Part shown: piece after piece, positions 31,935 through 40,522 of the stretch
Layout of the letters: each line of letters starts with the position of its first letter
Numbering within the stretch: the first letter of the stretch is position 1
IMG/VR virus record: IMGVR_UViG_3300044960_000029
Location: 1-64,000 of that record
Length of the DNA: 64,000 nt
Reading direction: 5' to 3' (one strand)
Source of the DNA: a virus
Notes under the pieces: generated by a model
Told to the model about the DNA's origin: nothing
What the model saw: the letters and a program-made list of their open reading frames with translations, nothing else
The model's database searches: none
Position numbers and translations under genes: made by a program

Positions 31935-32690
31935 AAGTGGGATTAATTATTATATAATTAATCCCATTTTTATTTTTTTTTTTTTCAATAAAGAAGAGTT
32001 ATTTTTTGTCAATATCCGTATTCCGGACATTTCTTTCACCAGAAAGACAACTACATATTAGTAAACGTTACGTATTACGTAACGTTTACATCCGAATTTG
32101 GTTGAAACCAAATTCGGATTAACTTGTAAGTAGTTATTTTGTTAATTGGAATATATGTCAAATGTTATGAGAGCGTTCTATTTTCCGGACACATTTGCGC
32201 CTTGTCGGCGCGTCGAAAATGTTCAATTGAACACTCTAACTTCATACTCAGACCTGCCCAGGTTACGCTTTACCAGGTAGACTTTCGGCCTATATTATAT
32301 GTATAATCGTCACCTACTCGTCTTCGTATGTTCCGCATTCGTAGACGCTTTCCCGTATATAAAATAAGTTAGAATTTTATATACGCTATTGGCCATTGCA
32401 GACCAATATCTGGGAATTCATTTTAGTAATTTCATGAATGGCGATTAAGCATATCATGAAATGGTTTATACTATTAAGTCAGTTCTGGAGGAGGTTTTTA
32501 TACTGACTGGTTCCATCGGCCTTCCTGAGGACATTTCGAAGACGCTATTAATTGATGACCACTGTGCCCGATCACAAATAGGAACCACCTCTCTATGCAG
32601 CGCTCTCCTCAAGTAAGATGCATAGATGCAACTATAAAATATAAACCACTTTTATAGTCGCTAAGCCGTTTGCTATACGACTTTTCCCTA
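31935..32690 (-). ncRNA. Large structured non-coding RNA of unknown family (about 750 nt)
   Basis: No open frame of note, G+C visibly above the flanks, and dense nested hairpins. Main helices (plus coordinates): 32012-32018/32024-32030; 32032-32037/32042-32047; a three-way junction closed by 32049-32054/32130-32135 with perfect 12-bp (32061-32072/32078-32089) and 13-bp (32090-32102/32107-32119) arms; 32171-32178/32229-32236; 32180-32185/32215-32220; 32197-32201/32207-32211; 32354-32364/32375-32385; 32387-32394/32401-32408; 32429-32437/32454-32462; 32477-32483/32502-32508; 32508-32519/32568-32572 with 32581-32587; 32592-32599/32619-32626; 32656-32660/32678-32682. Three of these helices need G-U pairs available only on the minus strand, where the plus strand would have A-C mismatches. 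A TATAAT at 32690-32695 sits just before the first hairpin. Confidence 0.75.
31939..31980 (+). terminator. Strong terminator after the gp26 unit (possibly bidirectional)
   Basis: A 12-base-pair perfect stem: arms 31939-31950 and 31954-31965, loop of three bases, then a long T-run on plus. On the minus strand the same hairpin is followed by ACTTATTTT and may close the large RNA. Confidence 0.9.
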
Positions 32691-32695
32691 TTATA
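32690..32695 (-). promoter_or_regulatory. -10-like element before the structured RNA
   Basis: TATAAT on minus, followed by AGGGAAAAG and then the first hairpin. No good -35 is visible, so another factor or a weak promoter is possible. Confidence 0.35.
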
Positions 32696-32699
32696 TATA

Positions 32700-32958
32700 A
32701 AAATATACATGAGGATGATTATTAAAAATAAAATTATATATAAAATTTAATTAAAAAATAACTAAATGATTTATTTAAACAAAAGAAAAATGAACGTTAT
32801 AAAAACAGATTAATAAAAACACAATAAACAATATCTAAATAAATTTTATAAAAGAGACACTATATATTATTAAAAATAAATTAAAACAACAAATTCAATA
32901 ATATTTATTATAATACATTTTATAGTTATAAACAAATTCTAAAAATAAACTTATCAAT
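32700..32958. other. Gene-free AT-rich stretch
   Basis: A run of about 260 bases, almost all A and T, between the structured RNA and the 32959 gene. No open frame, repeat family or clear hairpin is seen. Promoters for the RNA could lie here; nothing definite can be assigned. Confidence 0.5.
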
Positions 32959-33291
32959 TTAATTTATTATTTTTTTTAATTTTTCCTTTAATTTTTGATA
33001 AATGTTTCTTTCACTTGTTGGTAAAAGTTTAATTGTTCCTAAAGAAATATCATGATATTCGTAAAATTCTTTTTCTTTTTGTTGATCTATAGGTAAACCC
33101 ATAGCAATATTATATTCATAATCACTGACAGCTTTTTTATCAACATTATTTTTAATTCTTTTTATTTTTTTTCTATTTTTCGTATTTTCTATGTATTCAA
33201 CTTTTTTATGTTCTATGTTTTGGTCTTTACATAAACGTTGTGTAAAAGTATATGCTAATTTTCTCATTTCTTTTGCTTTTTTTCCATTCAT
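32959..33291 (-). CDS. Hypothetical basic protein (about 110 aa)
   Basis: The start is placed at the ATG at 33291 (MNGKKAKEMRKLAYTF), with AAAGGAAATAGAG in front; an earlier ATG at 33324 overlaps the upstream stop but has no ribosome site. The protein is rich in Lys and Asn, with NTKNRKKIKRIKNNVDKKA and a closing ERNIYQKLKEKLKKII. The KKAKEMRKLA start recurs in small T4-like phage proteins of unknown role. It lies at the end of a minus-strand run with nuclease and recombination genes. Confidence 0.55.
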   Translation of the reverse strand: MNGKKAKEMRKLAYTFTQRLCKDQNIEHKKVEYIENTKNRKKIKRIKNNVDKKAVSDYEYNIAMGLPIDQQKEKEFYEYHDISLGTIKLLPTSERNIYQKLKEKLKKIIN

Positions 33292-33307
33292 ATTCTCTAT
33301 TTCCTTT

Positions 33308-33949
33308 CTATATAATTCCAACATATCTAGGATTTAAATCAGCATCTAACCAATCTATAATATAATTCATATTATTTTTAAATAATAAAACTTCAAATTT
33401 GTTTATACTTGGTACACCAGTTTTTGATAATTTTTGTTTTAAAATTAAATACTTATATTGTTTTGGTTTAAAATTTTCAACATACACAGGTTTTAAACCA
33501 TATAGATTTATTTTATAAACATTACTTATCTCAAACTTACTTTGTTTTAATTTTTGCCATTCTTTTTTATCAAATTCTTCAATTTCAAATTGTTCTTTTT
33601 GAAATTGAATCGAATGATGTGTAGAATGATGTGGTATTGGCAACTGTTTTTTTCCTTTATATCGTTCACAAAAACGAATAGCAGAATTGATCATCGCATT
33701 TACATTTAATTCATTAATATCTTTTGGTATATTTTTAATACCTATTGTATCTATTATTTGTTGTCTAGTTGGTGGAATATATGGTAAATTAATACTTATA
33801 CGTTTTGCATTATATGGTGAAATAGTTTTTTCTATTTTTGAATAGAAATTTAAATATTTGTGAATAGTTATCAAAATGTCATCATATGATTCACCATCGA
33901 ATCTTAACGCATCAAATCGAACGTCTGGAATAGGTAAATGATCATACAT
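33308..33949 (-). CDS. Hypothetical protein (213 aa)
   Basis: Begins MYDHLPIPDVRFDALRFDG and contains LPYIPPTRQQIIDTIGIKN, IPHHSTHHSIQFQ and VLLFKNNMNYIIDWLDADL. No family is recognised. The composition matches its neighbours, and it lies between the basic protein and the PD-(D/E)XK gene on the same strand, so it probably belongs to the replication/recombination transcript. The His-rich loop could bind metal, which is a guess. Confidence 0.55.
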   Translation of the reverse strand: MYDHLPIPDVRFDALRFDGESYDDILITIHKYLNFYSKIEKTISPYNAKRISINLPYIPPTRQQIIDTIGIKNIPKDINELNVNAMINSAIRFCERYKGKKQLPIPHHSTHHSIQFQKEQFEIEEFDKKEWQKLKQSKFEISNVYKINLYGLKPVYVENFKPKQYKYLILKQKLSKTGVPSINKFEVLLFKNNMNYIIDWLDADLNPRYVGII

Positions 33950-34017
33950 AATTTTTTTTATCTTAATAATTTATTAAAAAAAAATAAAGGTGTGATTTTA
34001 TATAAAATGATAGATTT

Positions 34018-34542
34018 TTATATATTTATCCAAAAATTTTTATATTTTAATAGATCATCTAAAAATGTTATTTTTGTATTATCTATTAATGTTATATATT
34101 TTGTTGGAATATCGATATGATTTTCAACGCATACCATTCTTGGTGTATTGTTCCATTTAAAAATTAACATTGGTTCTAAATCTAATTTTTTAGCATTTAT
34201 TCTAGCTTCATCCATCCATTTATATATTGATGATTCTTTATTTAATAAATGATGCACTTTATCTGCATCTTTATATGCTTTAGCTTCAATAACAAATCTA
34301 AATTTTAAATTACATTCTGATTCATTAAGTGGTACGATATCACCAATGAATAATCTTAATGCTTCTTTAGAAAATTTTTGGGCAAGTATTTCAAAATTTT
34401 TACCACCAACAATAGCACCTGAATTTTCTGATTTTCTAAATTTTAGTGGATCTAAATATTCAGATAATAAGTTTGCAATATCTCTTTCGTTACCCAATCC
34501 TTTTCTTTTACTATTAATACTTTTTCTCTTTTTTTCAGTCAT
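34018..34542 (-). CDS. PD-(D/E)XK nuclease, resolvase-like
   Basis: 174 residues. The layout is that of archaeal-type Holliday junction resolvases and related nucleases: SKRKGLGNERDIANLL with an N-terminal Glu, FRKSENSGAIVGG, then GDIV (Asp) and FVIEAKAY (E-x-K). These supply the E, D and E-x-K metal ligands of the fold. It could resolve branched phage DNA before packaging, the job done by gp49 in T4, which is a different fold. It is adjacent to gp46/gp47, which favours a recombination role. Exact substrate unknown. Confidence 0.6.
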   Translation of the reverse strand: MTEKKRKSINSKRKGLGNERDIANLLSEYLDPLKFRKSENSGAIVGGKNFEILAQKFSKEALRLFIGDIVPLNESECNLKFRFVIEAKAYKDADKVHHLLNKESSIYKWMDEARINAKKLDLEPMLIFKWNNTPRMVCVENHIDIPTKYITLIDNTKITFLDDLLKYKNFWINI

Positions 34543-34584
34543 TATATCAAATTATTTTTATATAAAAATATACTAAATTATTTA

Positions 34585-36324
34585 TTAATCTTCATTATAG
34601 ACTATAAAAGAGAATCCATTGTGTTTTTTAATTAATAATTCTCTGTCAAATCTTTCAGACATTTCTGGTCTATGAGAAATAACCCAAATTCCTAATTCTT
34701 CATCTCTAGATTTACGTTTTATTAATTTTATAATAGAATCCACACCTTGACTGTCTAATGATCCACCATCAACTTCATCCATAAATAGTGAATTTATTTT
34801 AAAATGAAGATGATGAAATACATCTCTAAAAGCTAAAGATAATGCTAAGTTTACACGTTTCTTTTCACCACTAGATAAGTTACCAAAATCTAATTCCCTT
34901 CCATATTCTGAGACAGTACAGCTCATATCAGTGTCAAACTTAACAATATGTGGAAATCCTAAAACATTAGTGTATTCATTTATTCTATTATTTAAAAATG
35001 GAATTGTAATACTAATAATTTTTCGTCTAATAAATGAATTTTTATCTGTTAATAATTTAAGTAAAAATTGTTGATGTTCTAATAATTTTTTTAAATTATC
35101 TAATTTTTCATAATCTATTTTGTCAATAGTTTCATTTAATATGGCATTATATGCTTCTATATGTGGGTTTATACCATCTTCTAATTCTTTAATTTTTGTT
35201 TTAAGAATAGCAGCCGATGTTTTAGCATTTGTCATATCTTGTAATGATTTATATGTCAAATTAGATTTGGCTTCTATTAATTCATTTTCTAATAATTTTA
35301 GATTTTCTTCAATTTTTGTTAATTCGTTGGTTTGATCAGAAATTTTAGTCGTTAATGTTTCATACTCTATTGCTAAATTTTCAATTTTTGATTCACTATT
35401 TTCAAATTTTTGTAAACAATATGGGCATCTTGCTTCAGATAAATGAATAATTTCATTTTCTACATCATTAATGCGTTTTTGTTTTGCGTTTAACTCATTA
35501 ATTAATGTTATTTTATTATTTTTTAATTTTGATATGTTCTGATTAAGATTAATTATAGTCAAATGGAGATTTTCCTCTTTTACAAAATCAATATTGTCTA
35601 ATTTTATTATTTCATTTTTGAAATTGTTTAAATTTTCTATTCTTTCTTTATCCCATTTTTCCATTCTATTTTTAGCATCAATTAACCTTTTTTCGTGTGA
35701 TTCTTTATTTTTTTCTTGTATTTTAATTAATGTGTCAGCTGTTTGGATGTCTATTTCAGTTTGCTTAATTAATTCTCTTAATTTAATCGCTTTTTCAGAT
35801 AAAATCGTTATATTAAATAATTCTTCAATTATAGTACGTTGTGCAGATAACGGCATATCAAGAAATGGTAAATCATTTCCAGAAAATATGACAACTCTAC
35901 AAAACAAGTCGTATGATATTCCAATTATATCTAATATTTTTTTATCTACAGCAGAAACACTGTCAGGTGTTATATCTTCACCATCTGCTAAAAGATTTAT
36001 AATATAATTTTCTCCTCTACTTCTATAAATTTCATATTCAATATCGCCTTTAGAAAATAAAAGACGAACTTCCATTTGAGTATTTTTAGTATTGTTTGTT
36101 TTATTAATTAAACGCTCTTTAGAAATATTTGATATTGGTTTATTGAACAATGCATATGATATAGCATTTATAATAGCGGTTTTACCAACGCCATTGGCCC
36201 CACCTGTATCTAAATTATCACCAAGAATTAATGTTGTTCCATCAAATTCTAAATCTAATTCTTGGGTGTTATTTCCAAAAGATAAAAAATTTCTAATTTC
36301 TATTTTTTTAAAAATTAATTTCAT
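34585..36324 (-). CDS. gp46: Recombination nuclease subunit gp46 (Rad50/SbcC-like ATPase)
   Basis: 579 residues: Walker A GANGVGKT (42-49), long coiled coils around a zinc hook CPYC (300-303), the ABC signature LSSGEKKR (about 483-490) and Walker B SLFMDEVD (about 512-519), with a late H-R-P segment. With gp47 it forms the Mre11-Rad50-like complex that resects DNA ends for recombination-dependent replication. The start overlaps the gp47 stop by four bases (ATGA), so the pair is coupled. Length is close to that of T4 gp46 (560). Confidence 0.93.
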   Translation of the reverse strand: MKLIFKKIEIRNFLSFGNNTQELDLEFDGTTLILGDNLDTGGANGVGKTAIINAISYALFNKPISNISKERLINKTNNTKNTQMEVRLLFSKGDIEYEIYRSRGENYIINLLADGEDITPDSVSAVDKKILDIIGISYDLFCRVVIFSGNDLPFLDMPLSAQRTIIEELFNITILSEKAIKLRELIKQTEIDIQTADTLIKIQEKNKESHEKRLIDAKNRMEKWDKERIENLNNFKNEIIKLDNIDFVKEENLHLTIINLNQNISKLKNNKITLINELNAKQKRINDVENEIIHLSEARCPYCLQKFENSESKIENLAIEYETLTTKISDQTNELTKIEENLKLLENELIEAKSNLTYKSLQDMTNAKTSAAILKTKIKELEDGINPHIEAYNAILNETIDKIDYEKLDNLKKLLEHQQFLLKLLTDKNSFIRRKIISITIPFLNNRINEYTNVLGFPHIVKFDTDMSCTVSEYGRELDFGNLSSGEKKRVNLALSLAFRDVFHHLHFKINSLFMDEVDGGSLDSQGVDSIIKLIKRKSRDEELGIWVISHRPEMSERFDRELLIKKHNGFSFIVYNED

Positions 36325-37349
36325 AATTTTTTATATATTTCAATTAACGTGTTTGATGATATTGTTGTCGTATCAGTAACTTTTGTCAATAATGTTTCTA
36401 CCATTTCATCTATATTAGAAATATTAATATCAATATTATTATCACCTTCTAATGCTTCTTTTTTCTCTTCTATATTTTCTTCTATTATAAATTCTCTTAG
36501 GTTATACGTTTTTAAAAATTCTTCTTTTAATATTTGTGCTTCATTATATGTAATATCTAAATCTAATGTACAACGAATACGAGAATTTTTACGAGGAACC
36601 CATTCACCATTAATAATCTTTTTTAAACTAGTTTTAAAATATCCTGGACAATTTTCCCAATTTATAAAATTTATATTTGTTTTTTCTACATCTAATATAG
36701 CCATCCCACGGTCTAAATCACCAGCGTCTCCAAAATCCATAGGAAATGTATTGCCTATATAGATAACGTTATCTCGTATTTGACGTTTATGAAAATGACC
36801 AGATATAATCAAATTTTGGTCTTTAAATAAAGTATGATCAGGACCATGTTCCATTTTATTAAAACTTCCAGTAACAATAAATCCTTTAAATTCAAAATGT
36901 CCTAACCATATAGGAATATTTTTATATTCTACTAAAGTTGGGTATTCATGTTTAAACAAGTATGGGCAAAATAAAATATTATCTATTACTGTTGGTTCGG
37001 ATATAATTATAAAATTTTCTAAATTTTTAAAAACTTCAGCTGAATGAATTTTTCTTGATGTTCTATGATATAGGTCATGGTTGCCAATAATATGAATAAT
37101 AGGAAGTCCCAATGAATCTAATTTTGTTAAACCAATATGAGCATAGTTCAAAGTTAACACATTAATGGCAGATCTACTTTCAAATAGGTCACCAAGAAAT
37201 GCTATATGTGTTATATCTTTATCTTTTTTAACTTCAGAACAAAAAAATTCAATAAAGTCTAAACAATCTTTATTGTGTTGTTCTAAATTATTCTTTTTAC
37301 CAAAATGTATGTCACTCCAAAGTGCAATTTTTTTAATTTTTGATTGCAA
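36321..37349 (-). CDS. gp47: Recombination nuclease subunit gp47 (Mre11/SbcD-like)
   Basis: 342 residues with the metallophosphoesterase motifs: SDIHFGK (12-18), GDLFESR, GNHD and GHFHKR. It is the nuclease partner of gp46. The start is a TTG at 37349 preceded by AGAGGGTAGAAA; no ATG is near, and the N-terminus QSKIKKIALWSDIH fits the family, so a TTG start is likely. Length matches T4 gp47 (339). Confidence 0.92.
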   Translation of the reverse strand: MQSKIKKIALWSDIHFGKKNNLEQHNKDCLDFIEFFCSEVKKDKDITHIAFLGDLFESRSAINVLTLNYAHIGLTKLDSLGLPIIHIIGNHDLYHRTSRKIHSAEVFKNLENFIIISEPTVIDNILFCPYLFKHEYPTLVEYKNIPIWLGHFEFKGFIVTGSFNKMEHGPDHTLFKDQNLIISGHFHKRQIRDNVIYIGNTFPMDFGDAGDLDRGMAILDVEKTNINFINWENCPGYFKTSLKKIINGEWVPRKNSRIRCTLDLDITYNEAQILKEEFLKTYNLREFIIEENIEEKKEALEGDNNIDINISNIDEMVETLLTKVTDTTTISSNTLIEIYKKL

Positions 37350-37386
37350 ATTTCTACCCTCTTTAAAAAATATTATTTTTTAAAAA

Positions 37387-38094
37387 TTATTTTTTATTAT
37401 TTTTATTTTTATTGATCTTTTTCTTTTGTTTTTGGACTTTTTCTTTTTTAACAGATGTTATCTGTTTAGATGATGATTTCTTTTTTCTTGTATTAATATC
37501 TGATTTAATTTTTTCTAAATTATGTATATTTTCATTATCATTATATTCTGAACAGTTATATACCGATGTGTCTGATATTTTATTTATTTCTGTATATTGT
37601 ATTGATTTAAGATATTCATCTTCAATGTTATGTTCTTTAATATATTCATCATGAGCATTTTCAATATATGTATTGGATGGAGTTGAACCTAATTCTAATA
37701 TTAATTCATCTCTAATAGTACGATGTTTTTTTTCTTCGGCCATATATTGTAAAAAGCTATTATGTATCATAGTAGTGTAAAAAGCAAATGGGTTAGATGA
37801 TTTTTTAGGGTCAAATTTTAAACCGTTCGCACATAAGTTCATTAATGCAGCTGATATCATATCATCTCTAAAACTATATCCTATAAAACTTGATTTTTTT
37901 GAATATTTTTCTGTAATCATTAAAAACATCTTAGCTAAAGTATCTGTAATTTTACCTAATTTTTTAGCTTCTAATACTGCTGGAAGTAATGTAGCATTGG
38001 TAATATAGTGACCTTTTTCTGATGTGGCTTTTGGTCTTCTATTTTTTTTAATAGAAGTTTTTGCTTTTGTGTCTGTTTTTTTCTTTTGTGTCAT
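37387..38094 (-). CDS. gp55: Late-transcription sigma factor gp55
   Basis: 235 residues. A Lys-rich N-terminus leads to the sigma-2-like core of gp55: KGHYITNATLLPAVLEAKK, SFRDDMISAALMNLCANGLK, FDPKKSSNPFAFYTTMIHNSF and EEKKHRTIRDELI. In T4, gp55 replaces sigma70 and recognises TATAAATA, with the sliding clamp as activator. T4 gp55 is 185 residues; the extra length here is in the charged ends. The many TATAAATA octamers in this window are its likely targets. AAAGG precedes the ATG. Confidence 0.9.
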   Translation of the reverse strand: MTQKKKTDTKAKTSIKKNRRPKATSEKGHYITNATLLPAVLEAKKLGKITDTLAKMFLMITEKYSKKSSFIGYSFRDDMISAALMNLCANGLKFDPKKSSNPFAFYTTMIHNSFLQYMAEEKKHRTIRDELILELGSTPSNTYIENAHDEYIKEHNIEDEYLKSIQYTEINKISDTSVYNCSEYNDNENIHNLEKIKSDINTRKKKSSSKQITSVKKEKVQKQKKKINKNKNNKK

Positions 38095-38128
38095 TTTATG
38101 ATACCTTTAAAATTATAATTATTTTATG

Positions 38129-38157
38129 ATTATAAATAAGAATATTGATAAAGTAAA
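38129..38157 (-). promoter_or_regulatory. Sigma70-type promoter for gp55
   Basis: TTTACT, 17-base spacer, perfect TATAAT on minus. The start is predicted near 38122, about 28 bases before the gp55 ATG. It overlaps a plus-strand TATAAATA at 38131-38138. Confidence 0.6.
38131..38138 (+). promoter_or_regulatory. T4-type late promoter for the baseplate operon
   Basis: TATAAATA on plus, about 140 bases before the ATG at 38289. It overlaps the gp55 promoter, so late transcription could shut off gp55. Confidence 0.4.
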
Positions 38158-38288
38158 AAAAGTGAAGGATTTTGAATTTTAATATATACAATATTTTTAT
38201 TTATTAAATATAAAAATGTACGTTTTGGTATATTCTATTTTTTAAATAAATAGAGATTATATAGAGAAATTAATAGGATAATAAAAAT

Positions 38289-38975
38289 ATGGAAGAATCA
38301 TTAATTTTTGAAGAACAAGATATACCACCAATGCAAAAAAAGACTGCAACAGTTATTATTGGTCGATTTCAACCGCCACATGCTGGTCATTACAAAGTAA
38401 TACAACATGCATGGAAATTTACTAAAGAAAAAGATTTAGATGCATTAATTTTAGTTATTGTAGATGGTGTTAATACATCTAAAGATAAAAAAACAAATCC
38501 ATTAACATCAGATGAAAGAATTAGATATATTAAAAATTCTGGAAAAGCAAATTGGGTTAAAGATATATTAGTTGCATCAAATGCTTTTGATGCTTTAGTT
38601 AAAGTTAGAGAAGCAGGATATGAACCTATAGCAATTGCTGCCGGTGATGATAGATCAGACAAATATTTGGTAATGCTTGATAAATATTTTTTAGATAATG
38701 ATGGTAAACCAATTAAACATTTTAAAGTTCCAGGATTAGAAAGAAACAAAAGTTCTACACAAAATGATCTTAAAAAATCATCAATACAGAAAGCAATAGA
38801 AAAAATACAGTCAAATGGTGAATTAGATGTTGAAGAAGCATCAGGATCATTAGCAAGAGCTGCAGTAGAACATGGTTTTTTTGATGAGTTCGTTAAAATT
38901 GTAGGTTTAGAAAAAAATTTACCTGCAGCAAAACAAATGTTTAATAAAATTAAAAAGTCATTAAATAATGGATAA
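38289..38975 (+). CDS. Nucleotidyltransferase, HxGH family (NMN adenylyltransferase-like)
   Basis: 228 residues. TATVIIGRFQPPHAGHYKVI holds the phosphate-binding GRFQPPH and HAGH (31-34) motifs of the NMNAT / cytidylyltransferase fold, and PLTSDERIRYI is a second family segment. The usual C-terminal ISST-R motif may be represented by NKSSTQNDLKKSS. The last 60 residues are helical and resemble assembly-type tails. Phages encode NMNAT-like enzymes in NAD salvage, yet this one heads the baseplate operon, so it may work on or in the virion. Substrate unassigned. Confidence 0.72.
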   Translation: MEESLIFEEQDIPPMQKKTATVIIGRFQPPHAGHYKVIQHAWKFTKEKDLDALILVIVDGVNTSKDKKTNPLTSDERIRYIKNSGKANWVKDILVASNAFDALVKVREAGYEPIAIAAGDDRSDKYLVMLDKYFLDNDGKPIKHFKVPGLERNKSSTQNDLKKSSIQKAIEKIQSNGELDVEEASGSLARAAVEHGFFDEFVKIVGLEKNLPAAKQMFNKIKKSLNNG

Positions 38976-38980
38976 AAATT

Positions 38981-40099
38981 ATGAGTTTATGGCCTAATAT
39001 ACCATTAGTAGATTTTTCTTTAGCAACAGATGCATTAAAGATTAAAGAATCTTTTGATAAAATTGTTTCTACGGGTAAAACTCCATTATTTAATGGAATG
39101 ATAAGTGGTCCACCAACTCTACAACCAAATCAAGCATTAAAACAAATTTTAGGAGTTCAGAATGTTGAATTTGTAAATAATATGTTTAGATTAGGACCAG
39201 GGTTTCAAATATCTGGAAATCAATCATCATCTATTCCAATTGATAATGAAGGATTAACGAGAAGTATACGTGTTAAATTAGTCCCCGTTAATAGTCAGGG
39301 ATCAGACGCAGATGGTGTCACATTTTTTGCATCACCAACAATAGGTGAATCAAGACAAGCATCATGGGATTCTGTTCCTGTTACTCATCATCCAGGAGAA
39401 ATATTAGCATATAAAACAACATCATCAAGAAGTTGGGAAATTTCGTCTGCAAAATTAATTTCTAGAACACCTAAAGAAGCAACAAGTAATTTAGTTATAT
39501 TAAACAAAATTAGATCATGGGTTATGCCATATTATGGGTATGGAACAGAAAAATCACAAAAAAATAAATTAGGTGCTCCTCCACCAATTTTAATATTTTC
39601 TGGGTATGGTGATGCAAATATAGGTCCAGTACCAGTTGTGTTATTATCATATAACTTTAATTATAGTAGTGACATGGAAATGATTCAATGTGAACAATTA
39701 TTAAATGATAATGGTGAAATATTAATAAAAGCCGGAACACCATTTCCAATTATATCAGAAATATCATTGACACTTAAAGAAAGTTATTCACCACGAGAAT
39801 TTTCTTCATTTGATATTGTTGCATATAAAATGGGAGATATGAAAAATGCTTATAATGTTTCGACTAATGGACCAAATATTAGCACCCCAAAAACAACATC
39901 AATAGGAACTAATGTATCTAGATCTGAATCACGTAATGATAATCAGGCAACTTCACCATATTATAATCCATTACCTGGTGAAATTCAAGCAAATATTTTA
40001 GATTTAAATACATATTCTAATGCTACAGCATATATGGGATTTGGAGGTCAAGATAATCCTGATCCTACAAAAAATATGGGATTTGGAGGTCAATATTAA
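38981..40099 (+). CDS. gp48: Baseplate tail-tube cap protein, gp48/gp54-like
   Basis: 372 residues. The central part (IRVKLVPVNSQ, FFASPTIGESRQASWDSVP, PGEILAYKTTSSRSWEISS then AKLISRTPKEATSN, IRSWVMPYYGYG) matches the gp48/gp54 family, which joins the baseplate hub to the first ring of tail tube. Length is near T4 gp48 (364) and above gp54 (320), so gp48 is the better label. The C-terminus has two copies of NMGFGGQ/YMGFGGQ. It overlaps gp53 by one base. Confidence 0.72.
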   Translation: MSLWPNIPLVDFSLATDALKIKESFDKIVSTGKTPLFNGMISGPPTLQPNQALKQILGVQNVEFVNNMFRLGPGFQISGNQSSSIPIDNEGLTRSIRVKLVPVNSQGSDADGVTFFASPTIGESRQASWDSVPVTHHPGEILAYKTTSSRSWEISSAKLISRTPKEATSNLVILNKIRSWVMPYYGYGTEKSQKNKLGAPPPILIFSGYGDANIGPVPVVLLSYNFNYSSDMEMIQCEQLLNDNGEILIKAGTPFPIISEISLTLKESYSPREFSSFDIVAYKMGDMKNAYNVSTNGPNISTPKTTSIGTNVSRSESRNDNQATSPYYNPLPGEIQANILDLNTYSNATAYMGFGGQDNPDPTKNMGFGGQY

Positions 40100-40476
40100 T
40101 GGCAATTATTAGTAGTGTAAATTTAAAAACATCTAGATATGTCCATGGTGGTAATACTGAGGTTAGAAATGACAAATTAGAATGGTGGGAACGAAGAATT
40201 TTTAATTCATCACCAACAGATTTAGAATATGTTGTGGAAAATAAATATGAAGGACGTTTAGATTTAATAGCATATGCTTTTTATGGAGATCCTAAATTAT
40301 GGTGGATTATAGGACAATATAATAATATCTTGGATCCAATAACAGAAATAGTACCAGGAAGAATATTAACAATACCTATTAAAGATAGAGTTATGTCTGA
40401 ATTTTTAGACAGAAAACTTGGTGGGTATGAATCTCAGAGAGAGCTTGAAAAGATTATCTCACCGGTTATTGTATAA
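40099..40476 (+). CDS. gp53: Baseplate wedge protein gp53
   Basis: 125 residues; the family core YEGRLDLIAYAFYGDPKLWW then IIGQYNNILDPITEIVPG is unmistakable and LysM-like. In T4, gp53 completes the wedge and lets six wedges join around the hub. The T4 protein is 196 residues, so this is a short form. The TAATG junction with the previous gene implies coupled translation. Confidence 0.85.
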   Translation: MAIISSVNLKTSRYVHGGNTEVRNDKLEWWERRIFNSSPTDLEYVVENKYEGRLDLIAYAFYGDPKLWWIIGQYNNILDPITEIVPGRILTIPIKDRVMSEFLDRKLGGYESQRELEKIISPVIV

Positions 40477-40522
40477 AAACACACATGTTTTTACATATAT
40501 ATTTTTATATATATTATAAATT

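Noticed and set aside
31990-32690. RNase P RNA, tmRNA or group I intron as identity of the structured block
   Set aside because: The RNase P P4 core, the tmRNA tRNA-like ends and the group I P7 core could not be found on either strand.
31883-32958. tRNA genes in the long gap
   Set aside because: No cloverleaf with a GTTCGAATC-type T-loop and CCA-compatible acceptor stem was found by eye here or elsewhere in the window.
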